Assembly (NCBI GenBank): GCA_002717365.1
Contig: PBDJ01000008.1
Location: 1-64,000 of the forward strand
Direction: 5' to 3'
DNA length: 64,000 nucleotides
Source: Acidimicrobiaceae bacterium
Lineage (GTDB): Bacteria; Actinomycetota; Acidimicrobiia; Acidimicrobiales; MedAcidi-G1
Positions 20,886 to 28,706 of this stretch are shown piece by piece. The notes under the pieces were generated by a model, which searched no databases, was not told the DNA's origin, and saw nothing but the letters and a program-made list of their open reading frames with translations. The first letter of the stretch is position 1; every line of letters begins with the position of its first letter. Both the position numbers and the translations under genes were made by a program.

Positions 20886-22400
20886 CTAACCGTTTGTGGG
20901 TGGGATTGAGGCTGTTCGGCACCAACTGAGGCTCTCCTCGACTTGATCACGCTCCGGTGACCTGCTCCGCAATAGTTCTGCAATCGCAGGGGAATAGAAG
21001 TCAAAGAAACACGTCGCGTTCAAGAATTCCTCATGTTGTGCTGTAGGCACGCGATGGAAGTTGTCATAGATCCCATGATCAAACTTGGCCCACCCCCATT
21101 GTAAAAAACCAACGCTAGTTGCCACGAGATCGCCCTCATCCATCTCAAGGGGAGACAACTCATAGTCGCCACCAGACTGCACCGATGCCGTGGACCCCTG
21201 GGTGCTTGGCTCTCTGGTAAAGAGGGCAGCGATCTCCGCGACAGGTTCAGCAATGTGGTCAAACCGGAAGAGGAGCCCTTCACATTTTGTTCGAAACTCG
21301 AGTCTGTATTGGAGGTCGAACAGCCCCGTTTCTCCACGTTGCATGTAGTTGTGCCCGTGGTAGAGGGTTGCGTCAACCGGTAGCCGGAGGTTGACTTCGT
21401 TCTGACCGAAGGGAAGATCGAAATACCCATGTCCCTTCCTAAATCCCTCCGAGGTGAAACGTGCCGGAGGCCCAACTTCTACGAGAAGTGACGGATCCTC
21501 CAGAGGGAAGGTCGTAAACCAACCGGTGAAGTCATCTGGACAGTCGCCGCGCGGCTGCAAGGCAACGGCGAGAGTGGTAGAGGCCACGTCGCAGTCAGAC
21601 TCGTCGCAGTCAGAAAGTTGAACGAAGATCTCTTCAACAAAAACCCCCCATCCAAGTTGATACTCATACGCGCCTCCATAACTCTCACCGTCCCGCAGGC
21701 TGGATGTCCACCGCAACGAGTCAATGTCGTCGTATCCACTTGCTTCACACGAGAGCAATCTGGCTGGTTCGTCAAACGAACAATCAACCGTCAATTCGAC
21801 TCCCGCACTAGTCCTTTCCGAGGCGGGTGAGTCTGCTGTCATCGGGGTATCGCCCCCCTCTTCGGGGACGAGTGCCGAAGTATCAATCGATATTTCTACA
21901 ATCTGACAGTTCGAACCTTGGCATTCCTCTAGGACCACCTCGGTGGTTGGCGTAAGCAACTCGTCGTGAATGGTGAAGTCCCATTGGCTACCCGCGCCAT
22001 GCGCCCACGAACCAGACGAGGTCCACGTCAACTGTGAGCCGTCCTGATAGCCGGTTGAGCGACAGGACACCTTCAACCCTTCGGCATCAAGCGTGCAATC
22101 AATAACAAGGCCTGCAAGCACAGTCGTAGTCGGTGTCACGGTCGTAGGTGTGGGTGCAGCAGTCGTGGTCGCAGCAACCGTCGTCGTCGGTACAACAGTC
22201 GTGGTCGCAGCAACCGTCGTCGTCGGTACAACAGTTGTGGTCGCAGCAACCGTCGTCGTCGGTACAACAGTTGTGGTCGACGCCTGAGTTACTACAGGGG
22301 CAACCGTCGTAGTTGGCGTCGCTGTGTCTGGACTCCCACCACACCCCGAAGCGACTAACAGGAACGCCAGCGCAACCACACCCGTCAGGACCTTCTTCAC
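20886..22400 (-). CDS. Lipoprotein with Thr-rich repetitive linker and two Cys-containing Ig-like repeats
   Basis: GTG start at 22400: MKKVLTGVVALAFLLVASGCGG lipobox; (VVPTTTVAATTT)n; repeated VxDCxxDxxxLxxSCxxSGYxDxxxLxWTSS. Confidence 0.75.
   Translation of the reverse strand: MKKVLTGVVALAFLLVASGCGGSPDTATPTTTVAPVVTQASTTTVVPTTTVAATTTVVPTTTVAATTTVVPTTTVAATTTAAPTPTTVTPTTTVLAGLVIDCTLDAEGLKVSCRSTGYQDGSQLTWTSSGSWAHGAGSQWDFTIHDELLTPTTEVVLEECQGSNCQIVEISIDTSALVPEEGGDTPMTADSPASERTSAGVELTVDCSFDEPARLLSCEASGYDDIDSLRWTSSLRDGESYGGAYEYQLGWGVFVEEIFVQLSDCDESDCDVASTTLAVALQPRGDCPDDFTGWFTTFPLEDPSLLVEVGPPARFTSEGFRKGHGYFDLPFGQNEVNLRLPVDATLYHGHNYMQRGETGLFDLQYRLEFRTKCEGLLFRFDHIAEPVAEIAALFTREPSTQGSTASVQSGGDYELSPLEMDEGDLVATSVGFLQWGWAKFDHGIYDNFHRVPTAQHEEFLNATCFFDFYSPAIAELLRSRSPERDQVEESLSWCRTASIPPTNG
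22162..22269 (-). repeat. 36-bp tandem coding repeat x3 (VVPTTTVAATTT)
   Basis: gtcgtggtcgcagcaaccgtcgtcgtcggtacaaca, three near-identical contiguous units, no spacers. Confidence 0.95.
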
Positions 22401-22407
22401 GGCCTCA

Positions 22408-22450
22408 GTCTGCCACCCCTCCCCTGAGGGGGGGGTGTCTCTGACGCCCT
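22408..22450 (-). repeat. Leader/hairpin repeat copy A
   Basis: Minus strand AGGGCGTCAGAGACACCCCCCCCTCAGGGGAGGGGTGGCAGACT, immediately 5' of the lipoprotein GTG start. Confidence 0.75.
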
Positions 22451-22575
22451 GGGACAAGCAACTAATCCGGAACACCCCTAACGGGAGGCCATGCGCCTCC
22501 CATAGTTGGACCACCGCGTAATACGAGATCTTTATTGGGGGGCGCTGCCCAAGATTCAGCAGTTGCTACTAATGG

Positions 22576-23445
22576 TCAACCCGAGATGATCCAGCCACCC
22601 ACAAAGACGATGACGAGGAACACAGCAGCGATAACGAGTTGTCGAAAAAGGGTGACGCCCTCCTTCGGCTCGCTTCTTGTATCCCCTTGGCCACTTGATG
22701 TAGCAGATATGAACCCTCCTAGAACCATCACGATCCCGAAGAGAACAACCATCCAGAGGCCAGCGCCAACATTCGCTGAGACGACGAATCCCTCTTCAGC
22801 AGACAACTTTCTCGACCAGTCAGAGACACTGCTCACGTCATAGATCCCCACGGTCGTGACAAGGCATCCCAAGACCGCAATGAAGATTGGAATACCGCGA
22901 CCCTGTCTTCGCGCTCGAGAGATCATCGACAGCAGAGCCCCGAGTGCACCCAAGACCGCGACGGTGACCGCATCCTCTGGAGCTGACTCAAACCCAGATC
23001 GATGGATGGTGCCAACAAACAGAGCGGTTGCGGTGGCCCATGGCAGCACTCCCGAAAATACAAGTGCTCCTCCAGCAACAGCGGATGCGATCAGTGCCGA
23101 AGACCTCTTGCCCACGGAACTCTTCGCTTGCTGCGCGTTCCTTCCTTGGTCAGGAGTCTGTTGGTTGCCTACATCGGGCTTCGTCGGCGGGAGTCCGCCA
23201 ACCTCGTGTCCACACGACCGGCAGAACCTGTCTTCCGGTGATACTTCGTCACCGCATTGTCCACAAAATCGATGCTCTTCTGAGACGGGTAGCACCACGA
23301 AGTAAGTCTTCCATGCAGACGCCTGAACCGGTTCAGGAAGAACCGGGGCAAACACGATGGCCACGGGGGCACTGGTCACTGTTGGTACGCCACGGTCGTG
23401 GCGCTGTTCGCAAAGTACACGTGCGTAGACGTCTGGTCGCGACAC
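22576..23445 (-). CDS. Zinc-ribbon membrane protein
   Basis: EEHRFCGQCGDEVSPEDRFCRSCGHEVGG double CxxC zinc ribbon followed by several TM segments; true start uncertain (probably the GTG of VVLPVSEEH). Confidence 0.7.
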   Translation of the reverse strand: MSRPDVYARVLCEQRHDRGVPTVTSAPVAIVFAPVLPEPVQASAWKTYFVVLPVSEEHRFCGQCGDEVSPEDRFCRSCGHEVGGLPPTKPDVGNQQTPDQGRNAQQAKSSVGKRSSALIASAVAGGALVFSGVLPWATATALFVGTIHRSGFESAPEDAVTVAVLGALGALLSMISRARRQGRGIPIFIAVLGCLVTTVGIYDVSSVSDWSRKLSAEEGFVVSANVGAGLWMVVLFGIVMVLGGFISATSSGQGDTRSEPKEGVTLFRQLVIAAVFLVIVFVGGWIISG

Positions 23446-23468
23446 CTAGGGCGGGTAAGGAAGGGGTT

Positions 23469-23488
23469 TGGCTGCCGGTTTGGCTGCC
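23469..23488. repeat. 20-bp subterminal repeat, right (TGGCTGCCGGTTTGGCTGCC)
   Basis: 19/20 match to 20612-20631, same orientation. Confidence 0.6.
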
Positions 23489-23501
23489 GCAACACCGCAG
23501 G

Positions 23502-23523
23502 CCAACCCATGTAAATGGGTTGG
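23502..23523. repeat. Perfect 9-bp inverted repeat with 4-nt loop next to the tRNA-proximal att copy
   Basis: CCAACCCAT-GTAA-ATGGGTTGG. Confidence 0.75.
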
Positions 23524-23562
23524 TTGAACCGGTTAGGGGTCCTGACCTGCGAACTTGTTTAG

Positions 23563-23636
23563 CGCGCTCGGAGGGACTCGAACCCCCAACCTTCTGATCC
23601 GTAATCAGATGCTCTATCCAATTGGGCTACGAGCGC
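23563..23636 (-). tRNA. tRNA-Arg (ACG)
   Basis: Minus strand GCGCTCGTAGCCCAATTGGATAGAGCATCTGATTACGGATCAGAAGGTTGGGGGTTCGAGTCCCTCCGAGCGCG. Confidence 0.96.
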
Positions 23637-23707
23637 AGGGAGCCGAGTTTAGGGGCGGCCTGGAATCGGTCCACCGCCGGTTGGTAGGACATCAGGGGTT
23701 CGAATGG

Positions 23708-23797
23708 CGGAGAGGGTGGGATTCGAACCCACGATGAGTTTTTGACCCATACTCCCTTAGCAGGGGAGCGCCTTCGACCAGACTCGGCCACCTCTCC
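23708..23797 (-). tRNA. tRNA-Ser (GCT)
   Basis: Minus strand GGAGAGGTGGCCGAG...CTCCCCTGCTAAGGGAG...GGGTTCGAATCCCACCCTCTCCG with long variable arm. Confidence 0.95.
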
Positions 23798-23859
23798 TCG
23801 GGCCCGGATGCTATCTGCGCCCCAGAGGCCATTAGGTCTCCGCCGATACGCTGCGCGGC

Positions 23860-23947
23860 GGAGGGATGGCAGAGCGGACGATTGCGACGGTCTTGAAAAC
23901 CGTTGAGCCTCACGGCTCCGGGGGTTCGAATCCCCCTCCCTCCGCCA
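23860..23947 (+). tRNA. tRNA-Ser (TGA)
   Basis: GGAGGGATGGCAGAGCGG...CGGTCTTGAAAACCG...GGGGTTCGAATCCCCCTCCCTCCGCCA, encoded CCA. Confidence 0.96.
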
Positions 23948-23983
23948 CAAACAGCAGCCGGCTCCGTTACTACTGCTGGTCAG

Positions 23984-24931
23984 TCAGCCCAGGATGCGCG
24001 ATCGGAGGTCGGTCAACCAGTCGTCTGCTGACAGTGAAGCTTCGGAGGCCTCGTGCCGGACGGTCTCCCCGTTGGACCCGGCGGTCGGGTAGGAGCCCAG
24101 GAACTTTACGCGGCCATGTTTCATGTGGAGGTTCCGGAGGCAGTCGGCTACCAGCTCGTCGGCTAGGTGACCCTCAAGGTCCATCAGGAAGCAGTAGTCG
24201 CCGAGGCCCTGCTTGGTGGGACGGGACTCCAGCCGGGTCAGATTGAGGGACCGGGCGGCAAACTCCTGAAGAATCCCCAGCAACGATCCCGGACGGTCAG
24301 CCCGCTGGAACACGACGAGAGAGGTCTTGTCGTGACCGGTTGGAGCGGGGATCCCATCCGCGGCCACCAGAACAAAGCGGGTTTGGTTCTCGGGGTGGTC
24401 CTCGACATCGGCGGCCAACACCTCCAACCCGTAGGCCTCAGCAGCCCGACTCGGAGCAATAGCTGCCGTCCGTCCGTCGGGCTCAGTGGCCAGCAGGCGA
24501 GCAGCGTCGGCTGTGGAGTTCGAGGCTTGAACTTCGACGTCTGGAAGGTTTAGGGCCAGCCAGCCTCGGCACTGGGCGATAGCGTGTGGGAACGAAACGA
24601 TCCGTTCCACGTCGGTTATTGCCGTGCCCGGAGCCACCATCAGGTTTAGCTGGATCGAGATCACGACCTCACGCTGGATGAACAGGTCGACCTCGAAAGC
24701 CAAGGTGTCCTGGGTGATGTTGACACTGCCCTCAATCGAGTTCTCGATTGCCGCAAATCCGAGAGAGGTCTCACCTTTGACCACCCGACGGAACACGTCC
24801 GGGATGGACGACGCCAGTTGTAGGTCCAGCGACACCAGGTCGGGTTGGGTGTAGAGCGCCTGTTCGGTGAAGGTGCCCTGGGGGCCCAGGTACGCCAACG
24901 TCGAACGGTCCGGGGGTGCGAGGTGGGCCAC
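23984..24931 (-). CDS. pheA: Prephenate dehydratase
   Basis: AYLGPQGTFTEQAL, IENSIEGSVNITQDTL, C-terminal ACT domain SLLGILQEFAARSLNLTRLESRPTK; GTG start at 24931 preferred. Confidence 0.93.
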   Translation of the reverse strand: MAHLAPPDRSTLAYLGPQGTFTEQALYTQPDLVSLDLQLASSIPDVFRRVVKGETSLGFAAIENSIEGSVNITQDTLAFEVDLFIQREVVISIQLNLMVAPGTAITDVERIVSFPHAIAQCRGWLALNLPDVEVQASNSTADAARLLATEPDGRTAAIAPSRAAEAYGLEVLAADVEDHPENQTRFVLVAADGIPAPTGHDKTSLVVFQRADRPGSLLGILQEFAARSLNLTRLESRPTKQGLGDYCFLMDLEGHLADELVADCLRNLHMKHGRVKFLGSYPTAGSNGETVRHEASEASLSADDWLTDLRSRILG

Positions 24932-24950
24932 GAGGGGCAAGGATAGTGAC

Positions 24951-25706
24951 GTGGACGCTGACGCCCTTCGTGGATTGCTGTTAGACGTGGCATCCGGCCG
25001 GGTGGACCCGGACGAAGCGCTGCGCCGTTTGCAGCGTTTGCCCTTTGCTGACGTGGGACTGGCTCGCATCGATCACCACCGGGCGTTGAGACAGGGGCTA
25101 CCTGAGGCCGTCTACGGGCCGGGTAAGACAGCCGAGGAGGTAGCTGTGGTGGTGGCCGAGTTGCTGGAAGGTGGCACCGGTCCGGTCGTTTTGTCCCGGG
25201 CCGACAAGACCCAGGTCGAAGCGGCGCTGGCCGTGGACGCAACAGGCACGGTCCTTGGTCGGACCGCGGTTTGGCGACGGGCACCGGTCCGCTCCGAGAG
25301 GGTTCTGGTGGTTACTGCTGGCACAGCCGATGCTCCGATAGCTGACGAGTGCGCGGCGGTCCTGTGGGCCCACGGGATCCATGCCGATCGGCTGGTTGAC
25401 GTCGGCGTATCTGGGCTTCACCGCCTGCTGGCTGACATGGACCGGGTACAGGACGCTGATGCTGTGGTCGTGGTGGCCGGGATGGAGGGTGCCTTGGCCA
25501 GTGTGGTCGGTGGTCTGACCAGCGCCCCTGTGGTGGCCGTTCCAACCAGCGTGGGCTACGGCGCCTCGTTGGACGGTGTAACCGCCCTGCTAGGCATGTT
25601 GGCTTCCTGCGCCTCAGGCCTCACCGTGGTCGGGATCGACAACGGGTTTGGCGCGGCGTGTGCCGTGATGCGCCAACTCGGCCCCCGAGGGGCTGACGCC
25701 CGATGA
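24951..25706 (+). CDS. larB: LarB: pyridinium-3,5-biscarboxylic acid mononucleotide synthase (PurE-like)
   Basis: VVTAGTADAPIADECA, DVGVSGLHRLL, VVAGMEGALASVVGGL, PVVAVPTSVGYGAS; followed by larC. Confidence 0.92.
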   Translation: MDADALRGLLLDVASGRVDPDEALRRLQRLPFADVGLARIDHHRALRQGLPEAVYGPGKTAEEVAVVVAELLEGGTGPVVLSRADKTQVEAALAVDATGTVLGRTAVWRRAPVRSERVLVVTAGTADAPIADECAAVLWAHGIHADRLVDVGVSGLHRLLADMDRVQDADAVVVVAGMEGALASVVGGLTSAPVVAVPTSVGYGASLDGVTALLGMLASCASGLTVVGIDNGFGAACAVMRQLGPRGADAR

Positions 25707-26923
25707 CCCGGCGGGCCTGGTTCAACTGCTTTTCCGGAATCTCCGGTGACATGGCACTTGGTGCCCTGCTAGATGCCGGCGCCGACGTAGACGAGGTCCG
25801 GACATTGGTCGATCGGCTTCCCATCGACGGATGGACCTTGCAAGCTGAGCCGGTCTTGCGGTGTGGCCTGGCTGGGACAAAGGTTCAGGTGGGGGTTACG
25901 GAGACAACGGTTTACCGGACAGCGGCCAACATCCTGGCCATGATCAACGAGGCCACCCTGCCTGACCGGGTGGCCCGTCGGGCACGGTCCGTCTTCGGGG
26001 CGTTGGCCGAGGTGGAGGGTCGACTGCATGACCGGCCACCAGCGCAGGTCCATTTCCACGAAGTAGGAGCCCTGGACAGCATCGTCGACGTAATCGGCAC
26101 GTGTGCCGCCCTCGAGGTGCTAGATGTGGACGAAGTGTGGTCCTCCAGCGTGGCTACTGGTCAGGGGATGGTCCGGTCGGCCCACGGCCTAATCCCCATT
26201 CCCGCTCCAGCCACCGTGGGGTTGCTGGCCGGGGCACCGACCCATGGCACCAACGTCGCACACGAGTTGACCACCCCGACCGGAGCGGCGTTGTTGGCCG
26301 CACTAGCCACTGGCTGGGGAGCGCTGCCGCCGCTGGTGGTGGAGGTCACCGGCTACGGCGCCGGCGACCGGGAATTGGAAGGGCGCCCCAACCTGACCCA
26401 GGTGGTGGTGGGGACGGCCACCGACGAGGTGATCGGTGGTCCCGGCTCGGGCCAGCCGCTTACCCGCCTAGACGTGAACGTCGACGACGCCACCGGCGAG
26501 ACCCTGGCCCATGCTGTGGCTGAGTGCCTAGCCGCCGGAGCCTGGGACGCCTGGGTTACCCCCATCGTCATGAAGAAGGGTCGACCGGCTCACGTGGTTA
26601 GTGCTCTGTGCGACCCAGCGGCCGTAGCCACGGTGGCCGGGGTACTGACTGCCGAGACGGGCTCGCTGGGTGTCCGGGCCCACGGGGTGGAACGGTGGGC
26701 CACCGTCCGGACCATGCACGAGGTGGAGATCGACGGCTACACCGTGGCCATCAAGGTGTCGGCCGGTCGGGCCAAGGCTGAACACGACGATGCGGCACGG
26801 GTAGCCCGGGCTACCGGACGGCCACTGCGCGAAGTGGTGTCCCTGGCCGAGGAAGCTTGGAGACGCTCATCGGGGATCGAACGGTCGGGCCTTGTGCCGC
26901 CGCCCGACGGCGAGCCGGCGTGA
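25703..26923 (+). CDS. larC: LarC: nickel insertion protein, nickel-pincer cofactor synthesis
   Basis: WFNCFSGISGDMALGALLDAGAD, VHFHEVGALDSIVDVIG, PTPTGAALLAAL-like; single uninterrupted ORF. Confidence 0.92.
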   Translation: MTRRAWFNCFSGISGDMALGALLDAGADVDEVRTLVDRLPIDGWTLQAEPVLRCGLAGTKVQVGVTETTVYRTAANILAMINEATLPDRVARRARSVFGALAEVEGRLHDRPPAQVHFHEVGALDSIVDVIGTCAALEVLDVDEVWSSSVATGQGMVRSAHGLIPIPAPATVGLLAGAPTHGTNVAHELTTPTGAALLAALATGWGALPPLVVEVTGYGAGDRELEGRPNLTQVVVGTATDEVIGGPGSGQPLTRLDVNVDDATGETLAHAVAECLAAGAWDAWVTPIVMKKGRPAHVVSALCDPAAVATVAGVLTAETGSLGVRAHGVERWATVRTMHEVEIDGYTVAIKVSAGRAKAEHDDAARVARATGRPLREVVSLAEEAWRRSSGIERSGLVPPPDGEPA

Positions 26924-26936
26924 CCGCCTCCCTACG

Positions 26937-27668
26937 ATGACCATTGCAATGAGCACCGACGACCGCCTGTATTTCCGCCAGTTGTTGTCCGGACGGGACT
27001 TTGCCACCGCCGACCCGATGGCCCGCCAAATGGTCAACTTCGCCTACCTCATCGGGGACCGCGAGGCCGGTGAGGCGGTCGTCGTGGACCCGGCATACGA
27101 CGTAGGTGGTCTGATGGACGCCCTGGAGGCAGACGGCATGCGGTGCACCGGCGTGCTGGCCACCCACTACCACCCGGACCACGTTGGCGGTTCCATGATG
27201 GGCTTCCAGATCAGCGGGGCCAAGGAGCTGTTGGAGTTGATCTCGGTTCCGGTCCACGCTCAGCGGGACGAGGCCGGGTTCATCGCCGAGGTGACAGGCT
27301 TGGGCGACGACGAGATCATTGGACACGACAGTGGCGACGTGGTGTCGATCGGAGCGATCGACATCGAGCTCATTCACACCCCGGGCCACACCCCGGGAAG
27401 CCAGTGCTTTCTGGTCGACGGGCGCCTGGTGGCCGGCGACACACTGTTTCTGGAGGGCTGTGGTCGGACCGACCTCCCCGGTGGGGATCCGGCCGCCCTG
27501 TACCACAGCCTCCACCATCGTCTGGCCAGAGTCCCCGACGACGCTGTTCTCTACCCCGGTCACCTGTACTCACCCCAGCCGTCGGCGCCGATGGGTGACA
27601 CCCGCCGAGACAACTTCGTGTTCATGCCCCGCTCCGAGGAGCAGTGGCTGGCTATGTTCGGCGGCTGA
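26937..27668 (+). CDS. MBL-fold metallo-hydrolase (hydroxyacylglutathione hydrolase-like)
   Basis: THYHPDHVGG, HTPGHTPGS, GDTLF, YPGHLYS motifs. Confidence 0.88.
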   Translation: MTIAMSTDDRLYFRQLLSGRDFATADPMARQMVNFAYLIGDREAGEAVVVDPAYDVGGLMDALEADGMRCTGVLATHYHPDHVGGSMMGFQISGAKELLELISVPVHAQRDEAGFIAEVTGLGDDEIIGHDSGDVVSIGAIDIELIHTPGHTPGSQCFLVDGRLVAGDTLFLEGCGRTDLPGGDPAALYHSLHHRLARVPDDAVLYPGHLYSPQPSAPMGDTRRDNFVFMPRSEEQWLAMFGG

Positions 27669-27703
27669 CTACAACCGGCTCCGGCCACGAATGGAGGATT
27701 TCC

Positions 27704-28690
27704 ATGTTTCGAGCCTTACGGGTAGACCGGACTGAAAATGGCTTTCAACGGGCCGTCGTTGATCTGACTGACGACGACCTCCCAGAGGGCGACGTCCTGG
27801 TTGACATCGAGTACTCCACGGTCAACTACAAGGACGGTCTAGCCGTTACCGACACAGCCCCCGTGTTACGGAACTTCCCCATGGTCCCTGGCATCGACTT
27901 AGCCGGCACGGTGTCGGCTTCCGACGATCCGGAGGTGCCGGTCGGCCAACGGGTAGTTGTGAACGGCTGGGGTATTGGTGAGGAAACCTGGGGAGGGTTC
28001 GCCCAACGGGCCCGGGTTCACGGTGATTGGACGGTTGTCCTCCCGGACGGCATCGGATCGGCAGATGCCATGGCGATCGGGACAGCCGGCTACACGGCCA
28101 TGCTCTGCGTCCTGGCCCTCGAGGACCACGACGTCATACCGGAGGCCGGTCCGGTGTTGGTCACCGGGGCCGCCGGAGGCGTGGGAAGCGTGGCCGTCGC
28201 CCTGCTGGCCGCCCGTGGCTATGAAGTACACGCCTCGACGGGCCGCCCCGAGGAGGCCGACTACCTGGTCGGCCTCGGAGCATCAGAGATCGTGGACCGG
28301 GCTGAGCTTTCGGAAGCCGGTGGGCGTCCGTTGGTCCGAGCACGGTGGGCGGGGGCCGTGGACGCCGTGGGAAGCCACACGCTGGCCAACGTCCTGTCCC
28401 AGATCCAACCAGAGGGCTGCGTGGCGGCCTGTGGCAACGCCCAGGGGACTGACCTGGCGACCACGGTCTTTCCGTTCATCCTCCGGGGGGTCACCCTCCG
28501 TGGCGTGCATTCGGTACATGTGCCGCGACCTCGGCGACTTGAGGCCTGGCGTCGCTTGGATGAGGACTTAGATCGGGATCTGCTGGCTTCTATGACCCGG
28601 ACGGTCGGCTTGGACGACGTGCCGGCGGTGGCTGCCGAGATCCTGGCCGGACGAGTGCGTGGTCGGGTCGTAGTCGACGTCCACGCATAG
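27704..28690 (+). CDS. AcuI-like acrylyl-CoA reductase / MDR-family oxidoreductase
   Basis: STVNYKDGLAVT, VPGIDLAGTV, VTGAAGGVGSVAVALLAARGYEVHASTGR. Confidence 0.83.
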   Translation: MFRALRVDRTENGFQRAVVDLTDDDLPEGDVLVDIEYSTVNYKDGLAVTDTAPVLRNFPMVPGIDLAGTVSASDDPEVPVGQRVVVNGWGIGEETWGGFAQRARVHGDWTVVLPDGIGSADAMAIGTAGYTAMLCVLALEDHDVIPEAGPVLVTGAAGGVGSVAVALLAARGYEVHASTGRPEEADYLVGLGASEIVDRAELSEAGGRPLVRARWAGAVDAVGSHTLANVLSQIQPEGCVAACGNAQGTDLATTVFPFILRGVTLRGVHSVHVPRPRRLEAWRRLDEDLDRDLLASMTRTVGLDDVPAVAAEILAGRVRGRVVVDVHA

Positions 28691-28706
28691 GCCGACGGGG
28701 CAACCG

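Larger units (their letters stand above)
20470..23604. mobile_element. Candidate ~3.1-kb tRNA-Arg-integrated element (non-autonomous or remnant)
   Basis: Bounded by perfect 45-bp direct repeats matching the anticodon-loop-to-3' end of tRNA-Arg; contains two unusual minus-strand genes and a 45-aa ORF; no integrase seen. Confidence 0.75.

Noticed and set aside
22162-22269. 36-bp regularly repeated sequence of CRISPR-like length
   Set aside because: Units are contiguous with no spacers and encode VVPTTTVAATTT in the lipoprotein; a coding microsatellite, not CRISPR
23555-23950. ORFs over the Arg/Ser tRNA cluster (TRTPNLLIRNQMLYPIGLRA; GEVAESGRRRSP)
   Set aside because: Antisense translations of tRNA genes
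24117-24132. parS-like TGTTTCATGTGGAGGT
   Set aside because: About 12/16 match, lies inside pheA coding sequence; most likely chance
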